DNA of 33,989 nucleotides from Bradyrhizobium sp. (GTDB lineage Bacteria > Pseudomonadota > Alphaproteobacteria > Rhizobiales > Xanthobacteraceae): the NCBI RefSeq assembly GCF_027451485.1, contig NZ_DAIDJE010000015.1, positions 1-33,989 of the forward strand, given 5' to 3'. The notes below the pieces were generated by a model that was not told the origin of the DNA, ran no database searches, and saw only the letters and a list, made by a program, of their open reading frames with translations. The position numbers and the translations under genes were made by a program. Below are positions 17,216 to 25,381 of the stretch, one piece after another. Within the stretch, counting starts at the first letter, position 1. The number at the start of each line of letters is the position of its first letter.

Positions 17216-19480
17216 TCAGCGTTGGTAGTACCAGCCCTGTGGCTGCGGCGGGTAGAGCCGGCGGCGGCCAGGCGGTGGAGGCGGAGCCGCCGGGCCACCG
17301 AACAGCCGCTCGAAGAAAGACGGCCCCGACGACCAGGAATTGTCGCTGGCGAACCGCAGGTTGCCCACCGGCCTCACGTAGTTCGGCTGCGCATGGGCGA
17401 TCACCGCCTCCAGGTCCTTGTTGCGGCCTCCCCGCAGCAGCGAAAGCATGGCGGCGTCGCGGCCATAGACGTCCTTGCGGAATTGCAGGTTGCCCTCGTC
17501 GTCCACGAATGCGGTCTGGTAGGTGATGTTGACCGGAATCGGCGTCGGGAATTTCAGGTCGACCTCGCTCGATCCGTACATGCTGCGGATCTTTTCCGGT
17601 GTGTAGTGGCTGTTCGGATCGGTGATGTTCAGCAGGATCGAGGCGTACTGATCCGGATTCTGAACCCGCATGCAGCCATGGCTGAAGGCGCGATCTTGCT
17701 TGGCGAACAGGTTCTTGTCCGGGGTGTCGTGCTGATAGACCAGGAACTTGTTCGGGAAGTTAAAGCGGATGCGGCCCAGCGCGTTTCGATCACCCGGCGG
17801 CTGCGAAATATGGATGCTGCCGTCTGGATTATGCTCGAGCTTCAGCCCCATGCGTTCCAGCACCGTCGGATCCTGCTGCAAGGCCGGCAGGTATTCGTTG
17901 TAGATGATTGACGGCGGCACGTTCCAGGTCGGATTGACGGTGATGTATTTCATCGTCTCCGTGAGAAGCGGCGTGGCGTGAATGCCGGGCTGGCCGGTGA
18001 CCACCCGCGTGGTCCAGACCTGGGCGCCGTGTTGCATAACCTTCAGCGTATAGTCCGGAATATTGAGGATGACGTAGGCGTCGCCGATCGAAGGTGCGCC
18101 GAGATCGCGCGGCAGCCAACGCCAGCGCTCCATGTTGACGATGATGGTATCGATCTGCTTGTCGTGCTTCGGGCTATTGATAGCCCTGACGGTCCGCGCG
18201 TCGAGGATGCCGGTCGGCTTCAACTCGGCCATCGCCTGGAATTTGCGTACGGCTTCGGCGACCTTGGCGTCGTAGTGACGGTCGTCGGGATTTTCGCTGA
18301 TGCCGAGCTTGGCGCGCAGCTGCGGCACGCGGTCATCTTCGACTTCGACTGCCGGCTGATGCTTGCGCTCCGGCGTGTACTTCAGCGCTGGGCCGTCGGC
18401 GATCTGAATCACGTGCCCGTCGCTTTCGCCGCGCAATTCTGCGAGCTTCTTTTTCAGCGCCTGATAGAGCTTCTGCGGCGGATTGTAGCTGTCGAGAGCG
18501 AGCGAAGCGTCCTTGGCCGAGGTGACGTTGGCGAGCACCTCGTTCGGATCGGTCGGATGTTCCGGATATTGAATGTCGCCTGACACTTGCGACCAGTGCA
18601 TCCGTCCGCTCTGGGCCTGGCGCGCATAATCGAGCATGCTGGCGGTCAGCTTCAGGTCCGCTTCCGCCAGCGCGTCCGGCGTGGTCGCAGCGGCGAAATC
18701 CGGAACAGGGTAATCTGCCGGATTCAATCCATCGGAAGCGGCATCCTTCAGCCGCGCCACGACGCCCTTTGCGGTCTCGGTCAGCTTGCCGCTTTGCGTC
18801 CAGATCGGCGCGAAGTCGCGTGCGGTGTAGAATTTCTCGACCGCAGCCCGCTCCGACTTGCGTTCGAAGTGCACCGCCTTGGAAGCGACGAGCTCGCGCA
18901 GCTTGTCGGCAACCGGCTGATCGTCGGGCGCGACGTTGCTCGCCGCTTTGACGGGCTCCTTGGCGGGTTCGGGCGACGGAGCGTTAACGGCCGGCACTGC
19001 TGCAGGCGTTACGGTTGCGGTGCTGTTCTTGACCGCATCGCTGTTGCCATTGTCGCCCTTGGCTGCGTCACTGCTGGCTGGCTCGGTCTTGATTGCCTCT
19101 TCCTTCGCGGGCTCGCTCTTGGCGGCTTCGGAGGTGGGAGCGGTCGCGACATCAGCCGGTTTGGCGTCGGCTGTCGACGGGGCTGACGTCGTTCCGTCCG
19201 TCGCCTTTGCGGCCGGCGCCGATGCTGCTGGTGTCGATGCAGCTGTCTTGGCCGCGTCCGGCGAGGCGGTGTCCATCTTGAAGTCGGCCGCAGTCGGCGG
19301 CGGGACGTTGGCAGGTTCGGGGCGAGGGATTGCGGCATCGATCGCAAGCTCGGCAGCCGAGCTGCGCGGCGTGTCGCTTTGCGCGAATGCCGAACTCGCC
19401 GATACCGAGAGGAAGGTCGCCGCGACCGTCATCAGGACGCGGTCATATCCTCTGCGGTTCTTCCAACAGTCACGCATCAT
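17216..19480 (-). CDS. L,D-transpeptidase (YcbB/LdtD-like, YkuD domain)
   Basis: A 754-residue periplasmic enzyme that forms 3-3 crosslinks, or links lipoproteins to peptidoglycan, by cysteine catalysis. Signal peptide ends near SAFA-QS (about residue 33). Residues to about 200 are low-complexity Ala/Ser/Pro/Lys/Glu. A scaffold domain follows (KLRELVASKAVHFERKSERAAVEKFY), then a peptidoglycan-binding-like region (DAKVAEAVRKFQAMAELKPTG), then the YkuD domain with WRWLPRDLG and SHGCMRVQNP, whose Cys603 is the nucleophile. I used ATG 19480: AAGGGG lies about 5 bases upstream and the signal peptide then begins properly; an upstream ATG at 19663 adds 61 residues that spoil it. E. coli LdtD has 615 residues; the excess here is mainly the N-terminal linker. 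Confidence 0.93.
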   Translation of the reverse strand: MMRDCWKNRRGYDRVLMTVAATFLSVSASSAFAQSDTPRSSAAELAIDAAIPRPEPANVPPPTAADFKMDTASPDAAKTAASTPAASAPAAKATDGTTSAPSTADAKPADVATAPTSEAAKSEPAKEEAIKTEPASSDAAKGDNGNSDAVKNSTATVTPAAVPAVNAPSPEPAKEPVKAASNVAPDDQPVADKLRELVASKAVHFERKSERAAVEKFYTARDFAPIWTQSGKLTETAKGVVARLKDAASDGLNPADYPVPDFAAATTPDALAEADLKLTASMLDYARQAQSGRMHWSQVSGDIQYPEHPTDPNEVLANVTSAKDASLALDSYNPPQKLYQALKKKLAELRGESDGHVIQIADGPALKYTPERKHQPAVEVEDDRVPQLRAKLGISENPDDRHYDAKVAEAVRKFQAMAELKPTGILDARTVRAINSPKHDKQIDTIIVNMERWRWLPRDLGAPSIGDAYVILNIPDYTLKVMQHGAQVWTTRVVTGQPGIHATPLLTETMKYITVNPTWNVPPSIIYNEYLPALQQDPTVLERMGLKLEHNPDGSIHISQPPGDRNALGRIRFNFPNKFLVYQHDTPDKNLFAKQDRAFSHGCMRVQNPDQYASILLNITDPNSHYTPEKIRSMYGSSEVDLKFPTPIPVNITYQTAFVDDEGNLQFRKDVYGRDAAMLSLLRGGRNKDLEAVIAHAQPNYVRPVGNLRFASDNSWSSGPSFFERLFGGPAAPPPPPGRRRLYPPQPQGWYYQR

Positions 19481-19854
19481 CACACCCCTTGGGTGAACTG
19501 CTCCTGGCTCGGAGCAGCTTTGGTTAGTTCGTCGAAGCTTGCGCGAAAGCGCCGGCCCATTCGGATTCTGAAGCTCATTTGGTTGAAATTGTGCCCCAGC
19601 GCCCCGGATTTGGCATGGCTGCCGCAATGATTCATGGGCCGACGATACATGGGCGCCCCTCATGCGGCCAGCGGCTGGAGACGCAACTCACGACAAACTG
19701 ACCACAAGGCATCCATTTGCATCGCTTGCCCGAAGTTCTTGCCATGTGGGTCACCATTTGTCTGTCACTCGCGGGCAACGGTTCAAATGTTCCGGCCCGC
19801 TGGAATTTCGGCCGCCTTGTTTGCGTGTCGCGGCTGCTGCATCGCCATTAAGCC
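19481..19854. other. 374-base intergenic region with nothing recognised
   Basis: This lies upstream of the minus-strand L,D-transpeptidase and downstream of the sigma-54 regulator, so it should contain the transpeptidase promoter. I find no stem-loop terminator or credible gene. Plus-strand frames beginning at 19634 and 19662 lack protein-like composition. Confidence 0.5.
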
Positions 19855-21366
19855 TCATCCCGCCTGATCTGTTCCGCGGTCCGCACCGGCCGACGCCTCT
19901 TCGTCGAGTTTGCGATAAAGCGTCGACCGTCCAATCTTCAGCCGGCGCGCTACCTCCGACATCTGCCCGCGGTAATGCGAAATCGCGAAGCGGATGATCT
20001 CGGTTTCCAATTCCTCCAGCGGCCGGACCTCGCCGCCGCCGGTCAGCATCGAAAGCATCCCCGCGGTTGATGCCGGCAGAGGTGCGATAGGTATTTCAAT
20101 ACCAGATATCACGTCTGGCGCGATTGCATGAGAAGCAGGCTCGACAATCAGCGGCTCGCCAAATGGTGTCGACACCGATGGCGAGGAGGAGGCTGCCATT
20201 TGCGGAAAGTCGGAAACGCTCAATTGGTCGCCTTCGCTCATCACGACGGCGCGATAAACGGCGTTCTCCAGTTGCCGGATGTTGCCGGGCCAGTCCAGCC
20301 GGGCCAGATGGGCCATCGCCTCGCCACTGACGCCGGTGATATGCCGGTTTTCCTCGGCGCAGAACCGCGCAAGGAAATGCCGCACCAGGTGCGGGATATC
20401 CTCGCGGCGCATCCTCAAGGGCGGAACGGTCACCGGCAGGACGTGAAGGCGATAGAACAGGTCTTCGCGGAAATGTCCGCCTTTGACCCGGTCGAGCAAA
20501 TTGCGGTTGGTCGCGGAAATGATGCGCACGTCGACCTTCACGGGCTTGCGGGCGCCGACCGCCTCGACCGTGCCTTCCTGCAAGGCACGGAGCAGCTTGA
20601 CCTGGGCTGCGAGCGGCAGCTCCGAGACTTCGTCGAGAAACAGCGTTCCGCCGGAGGCTTCGACGAATTTGCCGGAGTGGCGTTCGGTCGCGCCGGTGAA
20701 GGCGCCTCTTTCGTGTCCGAACAGAATCGACTCGACCAGATTATCGGGAATCGCGCCGCAATTGACGGCGACGAACGGCTTTGATTTGCGCTCCCCGCTG
20801 CCGTGAATGGCACGTGCGAATAGTTCCTTGCCTACACCGGATTCGCCCTCGATCAGCACCGGGATGGTTGAAGCGGCGGCCTTTTTCGCCGTCCGCATCA
20901 CTCCCGCCATGGCCTCGCTGCGGGTGATGATGTCCGCAAAAGTCAGCCGGCCTTCGCGACTGTGACGGATGCGCTGCAGTTCGCCCTTAAGCGCGCTGGT
21001 GGTGAGGGCATTTTGCAGACTGACCTGGAGCCGCTCCATGCCCACCGGTTTGACGACAAAATCCTGTGCGCCGGCGCGCATCGCGGAGACGACGTTGTCG
21101 ATGCCGCCATGGGCGGTCTGCACCACCACGGGAATGGAGAGGCCGACCTCGCGCATTTTGGCCAGGACGCCCATGCCGTCGAGGCCCGGCATCACGAGGT
21201 CGAGCACCATGGCGTCGATAGTTGGGGCGTCGGCGTCGGCCAGAAGCGCGATCGCGGCATCTCCGGAATCAACGGTGACCGCCTCATGACCGCATTTTTG
21301 CACCATATTCTCGACCAGTCGGCGTTGCACGGCATCGTCATCGGCGATCAAAATGGTGGCAGGCAT
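19855..21366 (-). CDS. Sigma-54-dependent response regulator (NtrC class)
   Basis: A 503-residue enhancer-binding activator with three domains. The receiver (1-120) has the acidic pair DDD (9-11), phosphoacceptor Asp56 in VLDLVMPG, the Thr-Ala of QTAHG and Lys106 of VVKPVG. The AAA+ domain (about 145-375) has Walker A GESGVGKE (174-181), GAFTGA (221-226), which contacts sigma-54, and Walker B GTLFLDE (240-246). A Fis-type helix-turn-helix closes the protein (SEVARRLKIGRSTLYRKL). ATG 21366 is chosen because GAGGAA lies four bases before it; an upstream start at 21387 adds seven residues. There is no histidine kinase next to it. It is divergent from pepF. Confidence 0.96.
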   Translation of the reverse strand: MPATILIADDDAVQRRLVENMVQKCGHEAVTVDSGDAAIALLADADAPTIDAMVLDLVMPGLDGMGVLAKMREVGLSIPVVVQTAHGGIDNVVSAMRAGAQDFVVKPVGMERLQVSLQNALTTSALKGELQRIRHSREGRLTFADIITRSEAMAGVMRTAKKAAASTIPVLIEGESGVGKELFARAIHGSGERKSKPFVAVNCGAIPDNLVESILFGHERGAFTGATERHSGKFVEASGGTLFLDEVSELPLAAQVKLLRALQEGTVEAVGARKPVKVDVRIISATNRNLLDRVKGGHFREDLFYRLHVLPVTVPPLRMRREDIPHLVRHFLARFCAEENRHITGVSGEAMAHLARLDWPGNIRQLENAVYRAVVMSEGDQLSVSDFPQMAASSSPSVSTPFGEPLIVEPASHAIAPDVISGIEIPIAPLPASTAGMLSMLTGGGEVRPLEELETEIIRFAISHYRGQMSEVARRLKIGRSTLYRKLDEEASAGADRGTDQAG

Positions 21367-21425
21367 GGTGTTCCTCACACGCAACAACTATCTGTCTCGA
21401 ATCGGGGCACTCTCGCCGACGTGGA

Positions 21426-21440
21426 TTAACGACCGCTTAA
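21426..21440. promoter_or_regulatory. CtrA-like box in the divergent promoter region
   Basis: TTAA (21426-21429), seven bases, TTAA (21437-21440) is a perfect TTAA-N7-TTAA. It lies 60 bases upstream of the sigma-54 regulator start and 59 bases upstream of pepF. A GAATC (21399-21403) is nearby. The site could serve either gene; binding is inference. Confidence 0.5.
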
Positions 21441-21498
21441 ATCTTCTCTCCGGCGTTGGCCCTGCCGCCGCTTTGATCGAAAACGGGTTTCGAACAAG

Positions 21499-23355
21499 AT
21501 GACCTCGCGCTCTTCCTCCGCCCTCCGCAAATCGACCTCCCCCCGCAAGACCAGTGCCAGGAAAGCCGCCGTATCCAGGGCGGACAGGCTGCCGGAATGG
21601 AATCTGGCCGATCTCTATTCCGGAATCGGTGCGCCGGAAGTGACGCGCGACCTCGACACGCTGGATCGTGAATGTGCCGCGTTCGAGAACGACTACAAAG
21701 GCAAGCTCGCCGGGCGTACAGCAGGCGAGGGCGGCGGACTCTGGCTTGCGGAAGCCGTGAAGCGCTATGAAGCGATCGACGATCTCGCCGGCCGGCTGAG
21801 TTCGTTCGCCGGCTTGGTGCATGCCGGCGATAGCGTCGATCCGGTGATTTCGAAATTCTACGGCGACGTTTCCGAGCGGTTGACCAACGCCTCGGTGCAC
21901 CTGCTGTTCTTTACACTCGAGCTCAACCGCATCGACGATGCCGTGATCGAGACGGCCATGCGGACGGCGGAACTGGGGCACTACCGGCCGTGGATCGAAG
22001 ATCAGCGCAAGGAGAAGCCCTATCAACTCGAAGATCGCATCGAGCAGCTGTTTCATGAAAAATCGCAGAGCGGTTACGCCGCCTGGAACAGGCTGTTCGA
22101 TCAGACGATCTCGTCCTTGCGCTTCAAGGTGGCCGGCAAGGACCTTGCAATCGAGCCAACCCTCAGCCTGTTGCAGGACCGCGACGGTGCCAAGCGCAAG
22201 ACCGCGGCGGAAGCGCTGGCCAAAACCTTCAAGGCCAATGAGAGGACCTTTGCGCTCATCACCAACACACTCGCCAAGGACAAGGAAATCTCCGATCGGT
22301 GGCGCGGTTTTGAGGATGTCGCGGATTCACGCCATCTGAACAACCGTGTCGAGCGCGAGGTGGTCGATGCGCTGGTCAGCGCGGTGCGCGCGGCCTACCC
22401 AAAACTCTCGCATCGCTATTATCGCCTCAAGGCCGGCTGGTTCAAAAAGAAGAAGCTGCCGCATTGGGATCGCAACGCACCGCTGCCCTTTGCGGCGACC
22501 GGTGCGATCGCCTGGGGCGACGCCAGGAACATGGTGCTGTCAGCCTATCGCGGCTTTTCGCCGGAAATGGCCGGAATCGCCGAGCGCTTTTTCACCGATC
22601 GCTGGATCGACGCGCCGGTGCGGCCGGGCAAGGCGCCCGGCGCCTTCTCGCATCCGACGACGCCCTCCGCACATCCTTACGTGTTGATGAACTATCAAGG
22701 GCGGCCGCGCGACGTGATGACGCTCGCCCACGAACTCGGCCACGGCGTGCATCAGGTGCTTGCGGCGAAGAACGGCGCGCTGATGGCGCCGACGCCGCTG
22801 ACGCTCGCCGAGACGGCAAGCGTGTTCGGCGAAATGCTGACCTTCCGCCGGTTGCTCGGCGAGACCAAGAACGTCAAGCAGCGTCAGGCGCTGCTCGCCG
22901 GCAAGGTCGAGGACATGATCAACACGGTCGTTCGCCAGATCGCGTTCTACACCTTCGAGCGCGCAGTCCACACCGAGCGCAAGAACGGCGAACTCACCGC
23001 CAAGCGCATCGGCGAACTCTGGCTCGGCGTGCAGGGCGAGAGCCTGGGGCCGGCGATCGAGATCCGGGCCGGATACGAAAATTTCTGGATGTACATCCCG
23101 CACTTCATCCATTCGCCGTTCTATGTCTACGCCTACGCCTTTGGCGATTGCCTGGTGAATTCGCTCTATGGCGCCTACGAGAAGGCCCAGAGCGGCTTTG
23201 CCGAACGCTACCTGGCGATGTTGTCGGCGGGCGGCACCAAGCACTATTCGGAGTTGCTGAAGCCGTTCGGGCTCGACGCCAAGGATCCGAAGTTCTGGGG
23301 CGACGGCCTGTCAGTCATTTCCGGCATGATCGACGAGCTTGAGGCGATGGGGTAG
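21499..23355 (+). CDS. pepF: M3-family oligoendopeptidase F
   Basis: A cytoplasmic zinc metallopeptidase that trims oligopeptides. The 618-residue product has the PepF N-terminal helical part (WNLADLYSGIGAPEV, about 34-48) and the M3 catalytic core with TLAHELGHGVHQVL: His411, Glu412, His415 form HExxH, and Glu438 in LTLAETASVFGE is the third ligand. ENFWMYIPHFIHSPFYVYAYAFG near the end is a family hallmark. The first 30 residues are a Ser/Arg/Lys-rich tail unlike the family; there is no downstream Met before the conserved region, so the start stands, though its ribosome site is weak. It is divergent from the sigma-54 regulator. Confidence 0.95.
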   Translation: MTSRSSSALRKSTSPRKTSARKAAVSRADRLPEWNLADLYSGIGAPEVTRDLDTLDRECAAFENDYKGKLAGRTAGEGGGLWLAEAVKRYEAIDDLAGRLSSFAGLVHAGDSVDPVISKFYGDVSERLTNASVHLLFFTLELNRIDDAVIETAMRTAELGHYRPWIEDQRKEKPYQLEDRIEQLFHEKSQSGYAAWNRLFDQTISSLRFKVAGKDLAIEPTLSLLQDRDGAKRKTAAEALAKTFKANERTFALITNTLAKDKEISDRWRGFEDVADSRHLNNRVEREVVDALVSAVRAAYPKLSHRYYRLKAGWFKKKKLPHWDRNAPLPFAATGAIAWGDARNMVLSAYRGFSPEMAGIAERFFTDRWIDAPVRPGKAPGAFSHPTTPSAHPYVLMNYQGRPRDVMTLAHELGHGVHQVLAAKNGALMAPTPLTLAETASVFGEMLTFRRLLGETKNVKQRQALLAGKVEDMINTVVRQIAFYTFERAVHTERKNGELTAKRIGELWLGVQGESLGPAIEIRAGYENFWMYIPHFIHSPFYVYAYAFGDCLVNSLYGAYEKAQSGFAERYLAMLSAGGTKHYSELLKPFGLDAKDPKFWGDGLSVISGMIDELEAMG

Positions 23356-23393
23356 GGACGCGTAGAACATCTGTTGAACGGATGGGGTCCCTT

Positions 23394-23412
23394 GTTATAC
23401 GTTATGTATAAC
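23394..23412 (+). promoter_or_regulatory. Palindrome before an antitoxin remnant
   Basis: GTTATAC (23394-23400) and GTATAAC (23406-23412) form a perfect 7-bp inverted repeat around GTTAT. It ends directly before the ribosome site of the AbrB-like fragment, where an autoregulatory operator of an antitoxin gene would be expected. Confidence 0.6.
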
Positions 23413-23424
23413 GGAGCTCTTCCC

Positions 23425-23583
23425 ATGAGCAATGATCAGGAGGCCGGGGCCGGTATCCTCCGGGTCCGCAAAATCGGCAATTCCATCGGTGGATGCGGGA
23501 CAATTGGCCTTCCGAATGACCCGATAGCCAGTGTGCCGTTGCGAGGCCTTCCGGATTGCGGTAATTGCACGCACAGCGCTTAG
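23425..23583 (+). pseudogene. Truncated AbrB/MazE-type antitoxin remnant
   Basis: From ATG 23425, with GGAG 8 bases upstream, the first 22 codons read as the start of a SpoVT/AbrB-fold antitoxin: ILRVRKIGNSIG is the family's opening strand and loop. The expected continuation (a V-x-L-P-K segment and the acidic C-terminal half) is absent. After 23490 the frame runs on with unrelated residues to a stop at 23583, giving 52 residues in total against roughly 75-85 in intact members. No toxin gene follows; the next gene is the oxidase subunit. I read this as the leftover of a deleted toxin-antitoxin module. An in-frame ATG at 23374 exists but has no ribosome site. Confidence 0.7.
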
Positions 23584-23601
23584 GATTCACTGGGGAGAAA
23601 G

Positions 23602-23754
23602 ATGGCAAACCATAGCGAAGTGGCTTACACGACCGCTGACGGCAACGATTATGTGGCCCACGAACAGACCTATGAGGGCTTCATCAAGCTGGTGAAGTAC
23701 GGTACCTCGGCCGTCATCGTCATCCTCATTTTGATGGCGATTTTCCTCATTTGA
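23602..23754 (+). CDS. aa3-type cytochrome c oxidase subunit IV (50 residues)
   Basis: A tiny gene with a good GGGGAGAAAG ribosome site just before its ATG. The 50-residue product begins MANHSEVAYTTADGNDY and AHEQTYEGF, the signature of the bacterial aa3-type oxidase subunit IV family, and ends in one transmembrane helix (about 34-50). By family knowledge this single-helix subunit packs against subunits I and III of the terminal oxidase and is not catalytic. The other cox genes are not here. It precedes the transhydrogenase operon by 128 bases; a GC-rich partial stem (GCCGGCC ... GGCCGGT) lies in that gap. Confidence 0.9.
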   Translation: MANHSEVAYTTADGNDYVAHEQTYEGFIKLVKYGTSAVIVILILMAIFLI

Positions 23755-23882
23755 TCGACTGACACTCGCGGCGCTCCCGCATCGTGAGAAAAGCCGGCCC
23801 TGCCAGTTGCAAGGCCGGTGAAGTATTTGCCAATCTGTCCGCACATTAACGCCTGCGTGTGTTCCGCGCCGCCGGAGGCCCC

Positions 23883-25007
23883 ATGAAGATTGCCGTCGCC
23901 AAGGAAATCGATCCGTCCGAGCCGCGGGTCGCGGCTTCGCCCGACACGGTAAAAAAATTCAGGGCGCTGGGCGCCGAAATCGCCATCGAACCGGGCGCCG
24001 GGATCAAGTCGGGTTTGCTGGATTCGGATTTCACTGCGGCGGGCGCCACCGTCAGCGCCGATGCGGTCAAGGATGCCGACATCGTCATCAAGGTGAAACG
24101 GCCGGAGCCTTCGGAGCTTTCGAAGTACAAGCGTGGCGCATTGGTTGTTGCGATCATGGATCCCTACGGCAATGACGCCGCGTTGAAGAGCATGGCCGAT
24201 GCCGGCGTCGCCGCGTTTGCAATGGAGTTGATGCCGCGCATCACGCGCGCGCAGGTGATGGACGTGTTGTCCTCGCAGGCGAACCTTGCCGGCTACCGCG
24301 CCGTCATCGAAGGCGCCGAGGCCTTCGGTCGCGCCTTCCCGATGATGATGACCGCGGCCGGCACCGTTCCGGCTGCGAAGGTATTCGTGATGGGGGTCGG
24401 TGTTGCAGGCCTTCAGGCGATCGCGACCGCGCGGCGGCTAGGGGCCGTCGTCACCGCGACCGACGTGCGCCCGGCCACCAAGGAGCAGGTGGAATCGCTC
24501 GGCGCCAAGTTTCTCGCCGTCGAGGATGAGGAATTCAAGAACGCGCAGACCGCGGGCGGCTACGCCAAGGAGATGTCGAAGGAGTATCAGGCCAAGCAGG
24601 CTGCGCTTACCGCCGAACACATCAAGAAGCAGGACGTGGTGATCACGACCGCCCTGATCCCCGGCCGTCCGGCGCCAAAGCTGGTTTCAGCCGAAATGGT
24701 CAAGTCGATGCGGCCAGGCTCGGTGCTTGTCGATCTTGCAGTGGAGCGCGGCGGCAATGTCGAGGGCGCGAAGGCCGGCCAGGTGGTCGACGTCGATGGA
24801 GTCAAGATCGTCGGCTACACCAATGTCGCCGGCCGCGTCGCGGCTTCAGCCTCTGGCCTTTATGCGCGCAACCTGTTCTCGTTCATCGAAACCATGATCG
24901 ACAAGACCAACAAGGCGCTCGCCGTGAACTGGGACGACGAACTCGTCAAGGCCACCGCGCTAACCAAGGACGGCACCGTCATTCATCCGAACTTCCAGCC
25001 GAAATAA
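23883..25007 (+). CDS. pntAA: NAD(P) transhydrogenase subunit alpha part 1 (NAD-binding)
   Basis: Proton-translocating transhydrogenase couples proton entry to hydride transfer from NADH to NADP. This 374-residue soluble subunit binds NAD(H) (domain I): MKIAVAKEID at the start, RAQVMDVLSSQANLAGYRAV, the Rossmann loop GVGVAGLQA, and TALIPGRPAPKLV with VDLAVERGGNVE. It is the separate alpha-1 polypeptide typical of alphaproteobacteria, where E. coli has a fused PntA. GGAGG lies four bases before ATG 23883; an upstream start at 23859 adds eight residues. pntAB follows after 12 bases. Confidence 0.96.
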   Translation: MKIAVAKEIDPSEPRVAASPDTVKKFRALGAEIAIEPGAGIKSGLLDSDFTAAGATVSADAVKDADIVIKVKRPEPSELSKYKRGALVVAIMDPYGNDAALKSMADAGVAAFAMELMPRITRAQVMDVLSSQANLAGYRAVIEGAEAFGRAFPMMMTAAGTVPAAKVFVMGVGVAGLQAIATARRLGAVVTATDVRPATKEQVESLGAKFLAVEDEEFKNAQTAGGYAKEMSKEYQAKQAALTAEHIKKQDVVITTALIPGRPAPKLVSAEMVKSMRPGSVLVDLAVERGGNVEGAKAGQVVDVDGVKIVGYTNVAGRVAASASGLYARNLFSFIETMIDKTNKALAVNWDDELVKATALTKDGTVIHPNFQPK

Positions 25008-25019
25008 GGAGGAGAAGCC

Positions 25020-25337
25020 ATGGAGCAACTCGCGCAGGCCGTCGATCCTTTCGTGTTCCGGCTGTCGATTTTCGTGCTCGCCGTCTTCGTCGGCTATTTC
25101 GTGGTGTGGTCGGTGACGCCGGCGCTGCATACGCCGCTGATGTCGGTGACCAACGCGATCTCTTCGGTGATCGTGGTGGGCGCGCTGCTCGCGGTCGGCG
25201 TCGGAATGATTTCGTCGGGCACAGCCTGGGCACGCGGCTTCGGCTTCGTCGCGCTGATCTTTGCCTGCGTGAACATCTTCGGGGGCTTCCTGGTCACGCA
25301 GCGCATGCTCGCGATGTACAAGAAGAAATCCAAATGA
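25020..25337 (+). CDS. pntAB: NAD(P) transhydrogenase subunit alpha part 2 (membrane)
   Basis: The 105-residue protein holds the first few transmembrane helices of domain II: a helix at about 13-33 (FRLSIFVLAVFVGYFVVWSV), then the HTPLMSVTNAISSVIVVGAL helix with its conserved His and Asn that belong to the proton channel, then two more helices. A strong AAGGAGGAG ribosome site precedes the ATG. The gene lies between pntAA and pntB, in the order required for coexpression. Confidence 0.96.
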   Translation: MEQLAQAVDPFVFRLSIFVLAVFVGYFVVWSVTPALHTPLMSVTNAISSVIVVGALLAVGVGMISSGTAWARGFGFVALIFACVNIFGGFLVTQRMLAMYKKKSK

Positions 25338-25381
25338 GCGGCAACCACCTCGGGATGCGATAAGGAAACGGGGGACCTGAG

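Noticed and set aside
19611..19626. A GG-N10-GC sequence resembling a sigma-54 promoter, plus strand
   Set aside because: It points away from the neighbouring minus-strand gene start, and its -12 part is a poor match.
19634..19867. A 77-residue plus-strand frame between ldt and the sigma-54 regulator
   Set aside because: Composition not protein-like, no ribosome site, and it overlaps the end of the regulator.
23374..23424. Upstream in-frame start extending the antitoxin remnant
   Set aside because: It would cover the palindrome and has no ribosome site; the ATG at 23425 has one.
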